This document shows, piece by piece, positions 1 through 8,585 of a stretch of DNA of 64,000 bases. A program made the translations under genes and the position numbers. Under the pieces are notes generated by a model that did no database searches, was not told where the DNA came from, and saw only the letters and a list, made by a program, of their open reading frames with translations. The stretch lies in contig NZ_PYFX01000006.1 of the NCBI RefSeq assembly GCF_003020115.1, forward strand, positions 62,001-126,000, given 5' to 3'. Source of the DNA: Bradyrhizobium sp. MOS002 (GTDB lineage: Bacteria; Pseudomonadota; Alphaproteobacteria; Rhizobiales; Xanthobacteraceae). Within the stretch, counting starts at the first letter, position 1. Each line of letters begins with the position of its first letter.

Positions 1-648
1 CCGCGGCGCGACGTTCGAGGTCACCGAGATGCAGCCATGGCCGCCATGGGCCATGTAACCGAGGATGGTCGCATCCTCGCCCGAGAGCTGGTTGAAGTCC
101 TCGCCCATCGCCGCGCGCTGCTGCGAGACGCGGACCATGCTGGCGGTGGCGTCCTTGACGCCGGCGATGTTCTTCAGCTCCCACAGCCGCGCCATGGTGT
201 CGACCGACATGTCGATCACCGAGCGCGGCGGGATGTTGTAGATGATGATCGGAATCCCGATCGCGTCGTTGATCGCCTTGAAGTGCTGGTACATGCCTTC
301 CTGGGTCGGCTTGTTGTAATAGGGCGTCACGACCAGAACCGCGTTCGCGCCCGCCTTCTCGGCGTGCTGGGCGAGCTCGATCGCCTCCTTGGTCGAGTTG
401 GAGCCGGCGCCGGCGACGACAGGCACGCGGCCTTTCGCTTCCTCGATGCACCATTCGACGACCTTCTTGTGCTCGTCATGGCTCAGCGTCGGGCTCTCCC
501 CGGTGGTGCCGACCGGGACCAGGCCGTTGGTGCCCTCTGAAATCTGCCAGTTGACCAGGGAGCGAAACGCCGCCTCGTCCAGCGAGCCGTTCTTGAACGG
601 CGTGACCAAGGCGGTGAAAGATCCCCGGAATTTCGTCTTGGCTGCCAT
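1..648 (-). CDS. dapA: 4-hydroxy-tetrahydrodipicolinate synthase (partial, C-terminus off the window)
   Basis: Condenses pyruvate with aspartate semialdehyde, the first committed step of lysine and diaminopimelate synthesis in the cytosol. The first 216 residues of about 295 are present, reading leftward from an ATG at 648; the rest lies beyond base 1. Visible family signatures are the GTTGES pyruvate-carboxylate loop (residues 47-52), the catalytic Tyr in IYNIPPR (Tyr137) and the Schiff-base Lys in GVKDAT (Lys165), followed by the HGGHGCIS segment. It is divergent from the lytic transglycosylase gene across about 205 bases. In related genomes smpB usually follows dapA, outside this window. 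Family certain; only the 3' end is missing. Confidence 0.97.
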   Translation of the reverse strand, partial: MAAKTKFRGSFTALVTPFKNGSLDEAAFRSLVNWQISEGTNGLVPVGTTGESPTLSHDEHKKVVEWCIEEAKGRVPVVAGAGSNSTKEAIELAQHAEKAGANAVLVVTPYYNKPTQEGMYQHFKAINDAIGIPIIIYNIPPRSVIDMSVDTMARLWELKNIAGVKDATASMVRVSQQRAAMGEDFNQLSGEDATILGYMAHGGHGCISVTSNVAPR

Positions 649-853
649 GGACTTCCTCCGTACGCGGCAATCTTGAGCGCAAGCCGCATTCATATCGGGT
701 CTATCCCGCCGGTAAAAGACCCGCCTCCGCGTGACCCACCATTTAGGCCGCGATTTTGCCGCGGTGGTGGTGCAAACCCGGCCACGGTAAGCGGCTGTTG
801 GTATTTTGTCCGCATATTCAATCAAATACAGCCAGATCTTGTACAGCTAGGTC

Positions 854-3367
854 TTGAGCCAATTGACTGATTCGGGGCGACGAAACGCCGTGATCTCTTT
901 TCCGCACGCCGCATGGCGATCCACCGGTCTGGTCGTGTGCCTGATGGCAGGGCTCTCGGCCGGCTGCGCCGCCTGGGCCAAATCCAATGAGACAACCGCG
1001 GAGACCGCCAAGGAAACCGCGAAGGAAGCCGCGAAGCCCGCCGCCAAGGACACCGCGAAGGGACCTGCCAAAGGATCGGCCAAGGGGACGGATAAGGGGA
1101 CGGATAAAGGGAGCGGCGCCACCAAAGACGCTGCGAAGGGAGCGGGCAAGGGAGTCCCCCCGAGCCCGGCGAAGGATGCCGCGAAGAAGCCTGCCAAGGA
1201 TACTACTAAGGACGCTGGCAAGAACGCAGGCAGGGAACCGGCGAAGGACAAGCTGAAGCCTACGGCTCCCGCGCCGAAATCTCAGCCGACCGCTGGCGGC
1301 TCGGTCCCGAAGACGGCCCCCGCACCGGCTGCGACGGCCATCGTCAGACCGACGGCGCCTGCCCCGGCCAAGCCCGTCGCGGCTCCTGTCCTGGCTCCGG
1401 CGACCCGCCAGCATGCCGCCCCGCGCAAGCCGGTCACACCGGCTGCGGTTGCTGCGACCTCCTCGACGTCACAAGCCGACAAGGACACGCTGGAGACCGT
1501 GATCGAGCTGGTGCGCAAGCGCAAGGCGGGCGACGCCACCAACGCCGCGGGCACGATCTCCGATCCCGTCGCGCGAAAACTCTCGGAATGGATCATCCTG
1601 CGCAGCGAGGACAATGGCGCGACTGTGGAGCGCTACCGCGCCTTCCTGTCCGCCAATCCGAGCTGGCCGTCGCAGACCTTCCTGCGCCGGCGCCTGGAGG
1701 CCGCGATGTGGGACGACCGGCGCGACGACCAGGTCGCGTGGTCGTGGTTCGAGAACGAATCCCCCGTGTCCGCCAAGGGCCGCTTCACGCTCGCCAAGGC
1801 GATGCTGGCGCGCGGCGACCGCGCCAACGCCGAACGTCTGGTGCGCGATGCCTGGCGCAGCGACCCGATGTCGGAAGACACCGAGAACAACGCACTCGAC
1901 CAGTTCGGCGCGCTGCTGACGCCCGGCGATCAGAAGGCGCGGATGGACACGCTGCTCTACGGCAGCGAGAACGAGGCCGCATTGCGTGCTGCGAAGCGCC
2001 TCGGGGCCGGCTATGTCGCACTCGCCAAGGCCCGCATCGCCTCCCTCAAGAAAGCGCCGAACGCGCGTGCGCTGCTCGAAGCCGTGCCGCGCGAGCTGCA
2101 CGGCGATCCCGGCTTCGTCTTCAGCAAGATCCAACTGCTGCGCCGCGAGGAGAAATTTGCGGAAGCCGCCCAGCTCATGCTGTCGGCACCGAAGGATCCG
2201 GGCCGGCTCTACAATCTCGACGAATGGTGGATCGAGCGGCGCCTCCTGGCGCGCAAGATGATCGACACCGAGGAATTCCGCAGCGCCTATCTGATCGCGC
2301 GCGATGCGGCCCTGCCCTCGCGCGACATCTACAAGACCGAGCAGGAGTTCACGGCCGGCTGGATCGCGCTGCGCTTCCTCAACGATCCCGCGGCCGCCAC
2401 GCAGCATTTTGCCCGCATCGGGATCGGCAGCGTCAATCCGACCACGCTGGCGCGCGCCGGCTATTGGCAGGGCCGCGCCGCGGAAGCTGCAGGCCGCCAG
2501 CAGGAGGCGCGCAATGCCTACGCGCGGGCAGCCGAGCAATCCACCAGCTATTACGGCCAGCTCGCACGCGCCAAGCTCGGCCTGCCGCAGATCGAACTCA
2601 ACGCTCAGCCGCGCAGCCGCGGTGCCGAACGGCTGGAGATCGTGCGCGCCGCGCAGCTGCTCTACGAGCTCGACGAGCGTGAGATGGCGGTGCCTGTTCT
2701 CGCCGACATGGGCGAGAACGGCGATCCCGAAGCGCTTGCCGGCCTCGGCGATCTCACCCAGCGCTACAGCGACGCGCGCGGCATGCTGCTGCTCGGCAAG
2801 GCCGCGCTCAATCGCGGGCTGCCGTTCGATTTCTACGCCTATCCCGTCAACGGCATTCCGCAATTCACGCCGATCGGCCCCGAGGTCGAGCGCAGCATCA
2901 TCTATGCCATCGCGCGGCAGGAGAGCGCCTTCAATCCCTCGGTCGTCTCGCCGGCGCAGGCCTATGGGCTGATGCAGGTGACGCCGGACGCCGCGCGCTA
3001 TGTCTGCAAGCGGCACGGCGGGACCTACGATCTGGGGCGCCTGAAGAACGATTCGGCCTACAACGCCACGCTCGGCTCGGCCGAACTCGGTGGGTTGCTC
3101 GAGGACTATCGCGGCTCCTACATCATGACCTTCGCCGCCTACAATGCCGGCCGCGGCAGCGTGAAGAAGTGGGTCGATCGCTACGGCGATCCGCGCGACC
3201 CCAAGGTCGACGCGGTCGACTGGGTCGAGTTGATCCCGTTCTCCGAGACACGCAACTACGTGCAGCGGATCATGGAGAACCTTCAGGTCTACCGCGCCCG
3301 CTTCGGCGGTGGCACGCGGTTGCAGATCGAAGCCGATTTGCGCCGCGGCGCCGGCAGCGTGGAATAG
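854..3367 (+). CDS. Soluble lytic murein transglycosylase (Slt70-type) with Lys/Ala-rich linker
   Basis: Cleaves the MurNAc-GlcNAc bond of peptidoglycan with formation of anhydro-MurNAc; acts in the periplasm. The 837-residue product has a hydrophobic export signal near the N-terminus (GLVVCLMAGLSAGC, possibly a lipoprotein signal though the lipobox is poor), then about 100 residues dominated by AK-containing repeats, an alpha-helical superhelical U-domain and a C-terminal SLT catalytic domain. The catalytic Glu lies in RQESAFN (about residue 690), followed by GLMQVTP and AYNAG (about 762-766). The start is uncertain: TTG at 854 gives the longest frame, GTG at 890 is an equally good choice placing the signal peptide at the extreme N-terminus. 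Divergent from dapA. Confidence 0.93.
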   Translation: MSQLTDSGRRNAVISFPHAAWRSTGLVVCLMAGLSAGCAAWAKSNETTAETAKETAKEAAKPAAKDTAKGPAKGSAKGTDKGTDKGSGATKDAAKGAGKGVPPSPAKDAAKKPAKDTTKDAGKNAGREPAKDKLKPTAPAPKSQPTAGGSVPKTAPAPAATAIVRPTAPAPAKPVAAPVLAPATRQHAAPRKPVTPAAVAATSSTSQADKDTLETVIELVRKRKAGDATNAAGTISDPVARKLSEWIILRSEDNGATVERYRAFLSANPSWPSQTFLRRRLEAAMWDDRRDDQVAWSWFENESPVSAKGRFTLAKAMLARGDRANAERLVRDAWRSDPMSEDTENNALDQFGALLTPGDQKARMDTLLYGSENEAALRAAKRLGAGYVALAKARIASLKKAPNARALLEAVPRELHGDPGFVFSKIQLLRREEKFAEAAQLMLSAPKDPGRLYNLDEWWIERRLLARKMIDTEEFRSAYLIARDAALPSRDIYKTEQEFTAGWIALRFLNDPAAATQHFARIGIGSVNPTTLARAGYWQGRAAEAAGRQQEARNAYARAAEQSTSYYGQLARAKLGLPQIELNAQPRSRGAERLEIVRAAQLLYELDEREMAVPVLADMGENGDPEALAGLGDLTQRYSDARGMLLLGKAALNRGLPFDFYAYPVNGIPQFTPIGPEVERSIIYAIARQESAFNPSVVSPAQAYGLMQVTPDAARYVCKRHGGTYDLGRLKNDSAYNATLGSAELGGLLEDYRGSYIMTFAAYNAGRGSVKKWVDRYGDPRDPKVDAVDWVELIPFSETRNYVQRIMENLQVYRARFGGGTRLQIEADLRRGAGSVE
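1082..1105 (+). repeat. Tandem 12-base repeat inside the lytic transglycosylase linker
   Basis: Two exact copies of AAGGGGACGGAT (1082-1093 and 1094-1105), with a diverged third start at 1106, encode the repeated Lys-Gly-Thr-Asp unit of the Lys/Ala-rich linker. In-frame duplication is a likely source of length variation in this linker. Confidence 0.8.
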
Positions 3368-3752
3368 CGGTCATCCTCCTCGACTCGCTGCCGGGAAGCC
3401 CCTTGGTGGCGAGCGCCATCGTCGCCGGGACTTGAGCCACCCAGGAAGAGCTGGGGTGCGTTCGTCAGTCGGGCTTTCTCGACACGCCAGTTGGGGGCTG
3501 CCAGAATCCTGGAGACCGCCAGAAGCTTGCGGGCTGCCAAGCTCTTTGGAGCGCAGGGTCGCGTCAGATTGGCGAGTTCTCCGTTGCCCGGCGGCTCGAA
3601 GATGAAGGCGGCGATCCCTTCTGGATGAACGCTGGGTGGCGGGGTTCACAGGTCCGCGTTCGTCAACGGCGGTCAGAACCGCGCGCCTCGGTCTGGGACA
3701 GCGTGCAACGCAGAGAGTCCCCTCTCCCGCAGCAGCTTCGACCAGGTCGCCA
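3368..3752. other. Gene-poor stretch between the transglycosylase gene and the IS element
   Basis: About 385 bases without a convincing gene. Short open stretches occur on both strands but none has a good start, ribosome-binding site or recognisable product. One plus-strand frame around 3560-3620 (GEFSVARRLEDEGGDPF) reads like genuine protein, so this may be the eroded remains of a gene next to the insertion. I cannot name it. Confidence 0.5.
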
Positions 3753-3779
3753 TGAGCTGCTGCCGGTTTGATGGACACC
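3753..3779. repeat. Left terminal inverted repeat of the IS3 element
   Basis: Twenty-seven bases beginning TGAGCTGCTG and ending GGACACC; a perfect reverse complement of 4970-4996. Confidence 0.93.
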
Positions 3780-3812
3780 GAGATTGGGTGTTTTATCAAG
3801 CCGGAGGTGGTC

Positions 3813-4103
3813 ATGCAGAGACGGAAGTTCAGCCGAGAGTTCAAGGTCGAGGCGGTCAAGCTTGTCAGGGAACGCGGGGTGTCGGTGGCGCAAGCGGGCC
3901 GAGACCTGGGCGTCCATGAGAACGTGCTGCGCAAATGGGTGAAGGAGTTCGGCTCGGATTCTCAGCAGGCTTTCCCTGGCCACGGGCAGATGAAGCCTGA
4001 GCAGTTGGAGATCGAGCGGCTACGGCGCGAGGTCACCAAGCTGAAGGCGGAGCGGGATATCCTAAAAAAGGCCGCTGCCTACTTCGCGAAGGAAGCGACA
4101 TGA
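3813..4103 (+). CDS. IS3-family transposase OrfA
   Basis: Small DNA-binding subunit of the transposase, 96 residues. The N-terminal helix-turn-helix (RRKFSREFKVEAVKLV, then GVSVAQAGRDLGVHENVLRKW) is followed by a leucine-zipper-like segment (EQLEIERLRREVTKLKAE) used for multimerisation. The ATG at 3813 is preceded by GGAGGTGG; an upstream in-frame TTG/ATG at 3768/3771 lies in the terminal repeat and is less likely. Its stop overlaps the OrfB start as ATGA, and a slippery heptamer lies 34 bases before its end. Confidence 0.94.
   Translation: MQRRKFSREFKVEAVKLVRERGVSVAQAGRDLGVHENVLRKWVKEFGSDSQQAFPGHGQMKPEQLEIERLRREVTKLKAERDILKKAAAYFAKEAT
4064..4070 (+). promoter_or_regulatory. Programmed -1 frameshift site (A AAA AAG) of the IS3 element
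   Basis: The heptamer AAAAAAG sits in the OrfA frame as CT[A AAA AAG], the classic X XXY YYZ register. Slipping back one base continues through an open frame directly into OrfB, giving the OrfAB fusion that acts as transposase in IS3 elements. The pattern is seen in the sequence; function is inferred from the family. Confidence 0.85.
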
Positions 4104-4966
4104 AGTTCGTCTTCATCGCGAAGCACCGGACCATCTGGCCGGTGGCATGGCTGTGCGAAGCAATGGGCGTATCGCGATCGGGCTTCCATGCCTGGCTGAA
4201 CCGATCGCCCAGCGCCAGATCCCGAAGCGACGAGAAGGTCGGCCAGCAGGTCAAGGCAAGCTTCCTTGCCAGCGACCGGACCTACGGGGCCCGGCGCGTC
4301 TGGAGAGACCTTCTGGCAGACGGCGTCGAGTGCGGTCTGCATCGGATCGAGCGGCTGATGCGCCTGCAGGCCTTGCGGGCGCGGCCACGCCGCCGGCGCC
4401 TGCCGAAAGACGAGGGCGACCGCCAGATCGCGAACGTGCCGGCGAACCTTCTGGATCGTCAGTTTGTGGCCGAGCGGCCGAACCAGAAGTGGATCGCCGA
4501 CTTCACCTACATCTGGACCGCCGAGGGCTGGCTCTACGTGTCGGCCGTGATCGATCTGTTCTCGCGACGGGTGGTCGGCTGGTCGATGAGCACAAGCATG
4601 ACAGCCCAGCTGGTTGCGGACGCACTGCTGATGGCCGTCTGGCGGCGCGGCAAGCCGGACGCCCTGATGCATCACTCCGATCGCGGCAGCCAATACGTCA
4701 GCGAACAGTTTCAGCGCCTGATGGCCGACAGCGGTATCGTTTGCAGCATGAGCCAGTCCGGCAACGTCTGGGACAACGCGGCGATGGAGAGCTTCTTCTC
4801 GTCGTTGAAGACAGAGCGCACAGAGCGCAAGACCTATCGCACCAGGAACGAGGCAAGAGCGGATGTGTTCGACTACATCGAGCGGTTCTACAATGCCGTC
4901 CGCCGTCACTCGACGATCGGATACCTCAGCCCTGTTGAGTTCGAGCGCAAGGTAGGATTAGCTTAA
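4100..4966 (+). CDS. IS3-family transposase OrfB (DDE integrase domain)
   Basis: Catalytic part of the transposase, 288 residues. An N-terminal HTH_21-like region (CEAMGVSRSGFHAWL; TYGARRVWRDL) precedes an rve-type RNase H fold. The DDE triad is visible: Asp in WIADFTYIW, Asp in HHSDRGSQY, and Glu in NAAMESFFSSLKTE with the downstream Lys. The frame is intact and lies -1 relative to OrfA. Length and motifs are standard for the IS3 family. Confidence 0.95.
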   Translation: MKFVFIAKHRTIWPVAWLCEAMGVSRSGFHAWLNRSPSARSRSDEKVGQQVKASFLASDRTYGARRVWRDLLADGVECGLHRIERLMRLQALRARPRRRRLPKDEGDRQIANVPANLLDRQFVAERPNQKWIADFTYIWTAEGWLYVSAVIDLFSRRVVGWSMSTSMTAQLVADALLMAVWRRGKPDALMHHSDRGSQYVSEQFQRLMADSGIVCSMSQSGNVWDNAAMESFFSSLKTERTERKTYRTRNEARADVFDYIERFYNAVRRHSTIGYLSPVEFERKVGLA

Positions 4967-4969
4967 CCG

Positions 4970-4996
4970 GGTGTCCATCAAACCGGCAGCAGCTCA
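4970..4996. repeat. Right terminal inverted repeat of the IS3 element
   Basis: Twenty-seven bases, GGTGTCC at the inner end and GCAGCTCA at the outer end; perfect complement of the left end. Confidence 0.93.
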
Positions 4997-5065
4997 AGAA
5001 AGGAAATCGCGCGCCCGCTGGTACGTCTGATCGGGCTCGACCTGTACCACAGCTTTCTCCAAACG

Positions 5066-5446
5066 ATGGATCGCTACGTCCATGTTCGCGAACGCGACTA
5101 CGCAGATCAGATGAGGCAACACCCAGACGATCAAGCGACCAAGGACGCTTACCAGAAGCACATCTTCGCGGTGAACGAGTGGCGGAGGCAGCTTGACCAT
5201 CCATATGACGACGTTGACGGCTACAGCCTGCGGGCCTCGCTCCGTCGGGCGCTTCCGACGCCATGGGTGGCTGAGCGAGACGCCGAAGCTGCGCGGAAGC
5301 TGACCGACGAGATTCTAGCGCTGTATGATGACTGCGTGAAACAGGGCGGGTACACTTCGGAGGCCGCCAAGTTCGTTGATCGATATGGCGATACCAAAGG
5401 ATTCAACGACAAGCTCAAAGAGACTTTTGGTCGAGGCTATGATTGA
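5066..5446 (+). CDS. Hypothetical protein, probably a 3' fragment next to the IS
   Basis: A 126-residue, charged, soluble protein (DRYVHVRERDYADQMRQHP near the start) that I do not recognise. The reading frame stays open upstream of the ATG to the IS right end and reads like protein (ARPLVRLIGLDLYHSFLQT before the Met), and no ribosome-binding site stands out before 5066. The simplest reading is that the insertion removed the original start and this is the C-terminal part of a longer gene. No homologous N-terminal half is obvious on the left of the IS, so the left part may have been lost. Confidence 0.5.
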   Translation: MDRYVHVRERDYADQMRQHPDDQATKDAYQKHIFAVNEWRRQLDHPYDDVDGYSLRASLRRALPTPWVAERDAEAARKLTDEILALYDDCVKQGGYTSEAAKFVDRYGDTKGFNDKLKETFGRGYD

Positions 5447-5561
5447 GCATTGGTCGGTTTGGCTTAGAAGCCATTCCAGGATTTACCGAACACGCTTTTG
5501 CGGGTAGTGTTCGCGCCGCGCGGCACCGGATGTTCCAACTACGGGCTTAAGTACAACAAAG

Positions 5562-6377
5562 ATGGAGCAGTCATTGTTGAGCGTCATCCGTGCGGTAGAA
5601 GCAGGCGCGGTGACGATGAAGGGCGTGAAGGAGGCCACCGGCCTCTCTCGTCTCAAAATCGAACGTGCGTTGAATGCGCTGGAGAAGCAGAAGCTTCTGG
5701 TCCGCGAAGGCCAAGGCTTTAGGGCTACCGTACTGCCCGAAGCAGGGCCGCCTAATCGTCAATGCGGATCGTGCAACGCCTGCTGCGATATCCTTGAGGT
5801 GGCGGCCGCCGAGAAGCCTGTGAATCAGCTCTGCAGGCATTGGCACGCAGGCACGGGATGCACAATCTACGACCGCCGACCGCAGATGTGCCGCTCCTTC
5901 GTTTGCGCTTGGCTCCAAGGTCATCTTGACGACGATTGGTTTCCCGCGAAATCGGGCATCATCGTGCATTTTAGCCAGGATGCGGTCAACGTCACCGTGG
6001 ATGATCACTGCCTCAACCGCTGGCGCGAGGAGCCCTACTTCAGCAGACTCAGCGAATGGTCCCTGAAGGGCATCAGGAGAATCGGAAACCGCGGTTACGC
6101 CACCCTCGTCGTGTCCGGCGCGGATAGGTTTTTGCTGCTTGGACAGACTATCGTTCCTGAACCGACGCTATTCGGAACAGCGTTCGTGCCTCTCACGGCT
6201 GAGACGTTCCGATTTTGGCGGGCGAAATCCCCGGAGCACCTGCAGCGGCTGCACGAGCGTATCGCGGAGATCGAGCGGATCAGGTTGGAATTCGGCTCGT
6301 GCACGATTCCCGATGAACCAGATGATGATCCCTACCCGCCCTATCGACCGGCTCTGCTCCGGTCAAACCTCTCATGA
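5562..6377 (+). CDS. YkgJ-family Cys-cluster (Zn/Fe-binding) protein with N-terminal winged-helix-like region
   Basis: A 271-residue protein. Residues 1-55 look like a small winged helix (TMKGVKEATGLSRLKIERAL, then LEKQKLLVREG). The middle carries the YkgJ/CxxCxxCC cluster: Cys68, 71, 74, 75, then Cys91, Cys100 (GTGCTIYDRRP), Cys110 and Cys115. Such clusters are annotated as putative zinc- or iron-chelating domains of unknown function. The C-terminal 150 residues are unassigned. It stands alone between the IS region and a convergent MarR gene. The fusion of a putative DNA-binding region to the cluster could mean a metal- or redox-sensing role; that is inference. Confidence 0.75.
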   Translation: MEQSLLSVIRAVEAGAVTMKGVKEATGLSRLKIERALNALEKQKLLVREGQGFRATVLPEAGPPNRQCGSCNACCDILEVAAAEKPVNQLCRHWHAGTGCTIYDRRPQMCRSFVCAWLQGHLDDDWFPAKSGIIVHFSQDAVNVTVDDHCLNRWREEPYFSRLSEWSLKGIRRIGNRGYATLVVSGADRFLLLGQTIVPEPTLFGTAFVPLTAETFRFWRAKSPEHLQRLHERIAEIERIRLEFGSCTIPDEPDDDPYPPYRPALLRSNLS

Positions 6378-6442
6378 ACTTGGAGCCCTGCAGGTCGGCA
6401 AAGGCTTGGGTTCCTGGCGCCAAGCGGGAAGAGTAGAACCCC

Positions 6443-6943
6443 TTAATCCTCGATCTGCAACCTTAGTCGGCAGCGGAGGAAACAACGGTCGAGGTCCTTC
6501 AATAATTCTATAGTGTGCAGTGCGGCGGCCTCCCCCAGTTCCTCTTTGATAGAAGCACTTACAGCCGCCCTGCTCTCAGCCAATTTGGCGAGTTCCCGTC
6601 GCGCCTTTGGCGTGGCTGAAAGATAGACGACCCTCTTGTCAGTGCTCGAACCTGTCCTTTCAATGAACCCAAGGTCTTCCAGTGGCCTTGTTTGATGCAC
6701 AATGAACGAAGAATTCACCCGTAATGCTTCGGCGACAGCCTTGACCGGAATCCCTTTATCGTCGGCATCCGCGATGGTGACCAGAATGTTCCACTGAGGC
6801 ACGCTCAGCTTCAACGCGCTCGCCCAAATGGCCTGAACATCCGAGATCAAGCAATTCAATGACCTCAGCACCCGAACCATTTGTTCGACCACGTCCGGTC
6901 GTCGAGGGTGATCCGTTGAAGCACGAGCCATAAACTTCGCCAT
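6443..6943 (-). CDS. MarR-family transcriptional regulator
   Basis: A 166-residue winged-helix repressor-type protein. The HTH is visible in IPVKAVAEALRVNSSFIVHQ, followed by the wing (LGFIERTGSSTDKRVVYLSAT), with long dimerisation helices at both ends. Reads leftward from an ATG at 6943, downstream of and in the same direction as the porin gene (about 70 bases beyond the porin stop lie the start and leader), but the two are probably not one operon since the porin lies upstream on the same strand. The ligand and target are not evident. Confidence 0.88.
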   Translation of the reverse strand: MAKFMARASTDHPRRPDVVEQMVRVLRSLNCLISDVQAIWASALKLSVPQWNILVTIADADDKGIPVKAVAEALRVNSSFIVHQTRPLEDLGFIERTGSSTDKRVVYLSATPKARRELAKLAESRAAVSASIKEELGEAAALHTIELLKDLDRCFLRCRLRLQIED

Positions 6944-7016
6944 GTCGACAGAACAGAGAAAACCCTCGGCAGTTTCCCGCCGAGGGCTCTTGGAGGTCAG
7001 GTCGTAAGACCGAACG

Positions 7017-8585
7017 TTACCAGTTGCGCTGAGCGCGGAGGAGCAGGGTCACAGTGTCCTGATCCTTCAGCTCGTAGCTTGCAACCGGCTTGGCAGTCGT
7101 CCCGGACGGAGCGAGAGTGCTAACGATACCGGAATACTTCTGGTCAACGCGGGTCCACGTGAGGTCAGCCGAGAACGTCAGGTTCTTGACCGGGGTCCAG
7201 CGAGTGATGATACCCGCCTGTTCGATCGCGAAGTCGGGGTTGCAACCAGTCACGCCCGCGACGACACCGACAGCGAACTTGCCGCCAGCACCGCAGATCG
7301 TGTCCTTAGCCAGGGAGCCAAACTGGGCCTGACCGTAAGCACCGTAAATCGCGGTGTTCCAGTAGGGATCCCAGTTGTGGGTGTAGGCGCCACGGAAGCC
7401 CCAGGTCTTGACGGTTTCCTGCGACGAGCCGGTCACGTACACCGTGTCAGGAGCATTGGCGAAGCCGACGCTGCCGTAGGCAACATTCGAGCCTCCGAAC
7501 ATCGAGTAGCTGCTGCCCGCGAGGTTCTGGAAGTTGTAGCGGGTCGCACCGTCGGTGTAGACACCCTGAACGTTGATCACGTCACCCGCACCGGTCGGGA
7601 TGTTCTTGATCGACAGAGCGAGCTGAGCCGCCCAACCCCACTTGTCATCGGGATGACCGGTGGGTTCGGTCGCGCCGTAGTAGGCAACGTGGTTGTCATG
7701 CGCAGCCACCGACGCCTGGAAGAGACCCCAAGCCTGGTCGACACGCATCATAGCGACGAGGTTCGGCGAGCGGGTGCCGCCGATGGCGTTGGTGCCATAC
7801 GAACCACCAAGAATGCCAGCCGCAGACGCGCCGGTCATGTTCAGGTTGCCGGCGTCATAGTAGGCCGCCCTATCTTCAGCCGAGAACGCTGCCGTGATGC
7901 CCTGGCCGAAGTCAGCCGTGTAGGAGAACTGGTTGACACCGGTAACGGTGCCGCCGCCGCCCACGAGACCGTCGTAGTTATTGCCGGGATAGTTGGTCCA
8001 GGGCGCGTCGAACTGCGACACGGCCTTACCCATGGTGAAGCCAGCGAACTGGATGAAGGCGTAGTACACGCCGAGCGAGCCGCCCGAGGTGCCGCCGTCG
8101 TTTCCGTTAATCGACCCACCAACGAGCGCCGGGGCCGCACCCGAGGTGTTGAGGGCCAGCGTGCTGCTGTAGGCGGTGCCGCCCGTGGCGCTACCGGTGC
8201 CGTTGTAGTTACCGGTCGTCCAGGAGAACACGCCGTCGAAGAAGGTACGGACGACGCCGTACTCGGTCGCGGTGCGCGTGTCGATGTTGAAATCTTCACG
8301 AGCGCGCATGGTGTAGTAGTTCGTCAGACGGTTGCGGGAACCGTTATTGCCGGTGAACTGACCGCTATAGTCCGAGTTCGTGTTGATCGCGACTTCAGCG
8401 CGCAGATAACCACCCAGCTTGATGCAGGTGTCGGTGCCGGGGATGTAGTAGAAACCCGCTCCGTAGAGCGAACAAATCTTCACGTACTCGACCGCTTTGG
8501 CCTTTACGGGAAGATCAGCCGCTTGTGCTCCTCCAACGGCGAGCAGCGCTGCCGCGGAACCGAGCAAAAGGCCCTTGAACTTCAT
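7017..8585 (-). CDS. Outer-membrane porin (Porin_2 family)
   Basis: Trimeric beta-barrel channel of the outer membrane. The start at 8585 is fixed by a GGAGG eight bases upstream and a classic signal peptide (MKFKGLLLGSAAALLAVGG, cleavage after AQA at residue 22); a longer frame to 8666 is not supported. The 522-residue product opens with ADLPVKAKAVEYVKIC and has the CIKLGGYLRAEV strand and alternating Gly/aromatic strands typical of Bradyrhizobium/Brucella Omp2-like porins, ending in an aromatic residue (QRNW). Two Cys early in the mature chain (VKICSLYG and GTDTCIKLGG) are family-typical. It has its own 480-base upstream region. Confidence 0.95.
   Translation of the reverse strand: MKFKGLLLGSAAALLAVGGAQAADLPVKAKAVEYVKICSLYGAGFYYIPGTDTCIKLGGYLRAEVAINTNSDYSGQFTGNNGSRNRLTNYYTMRAREDFNIDTRTATEYGVVRTFFDGVFSWTTGNYNGTGSATGGTAYSSTLALNTSGAAPALVGGSINGNDGGTSGGSLGVYYAFIQFAGFTMGKAVSQFDAPWTNYPGNNYDGLVGGGGTVTGVNQFSYTADFGQGITAAFSAEDRAAYYDAGNLNMTGASAAGILGGSYGTNAIGGTRSPNLVAMMRVDQAWGLFQASVAAHDNHVAYYGATEPTGHPDDKWGWAAQLALSIKNIPTGAGDVINVQGVYTDGATRYNFQNLAGSSYSMFGGSNVAYGSVGFANAPDTVYVTGSSQETVKTWGFRGAYTHNWDPYWNTAIYGAYGQAQFGSLAKDTICGAGGKFAVGVVAGVTGCNPDFAIEQAGIITRWTPVKNLTFSADLTWTRVDQKYSGIVSTLAPSGTTAKPVASYELKDQDTVTLLLRAQRNW

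Larger units (their letters stand above)
3753..4996 (+). mobile_element. Complete IS3-family insertion sequence, 1244 bp
   Basis: The element is bounded by 27-base perfect terminal inverted repeats (3753-3779 and 4970-4996), starting TGAGCTGCTGCC and ending in its complement, and holds two overlapping transposase frames in the usual IS3 arrangement. The size fits the family (about 1.2-1.5 kb). Both frames look intact, so it may be mobile or recently so. The three or four bases outside each end (gcca before, agaa after) do not match, so no target-site duplication is visible. Confidence 0.93.

Noticed and set aside
1469..3016. 515-codon minus-strand frame opposite the lytic transglycosylase
   Set aside because: Antisense shadow of the SLT gene.
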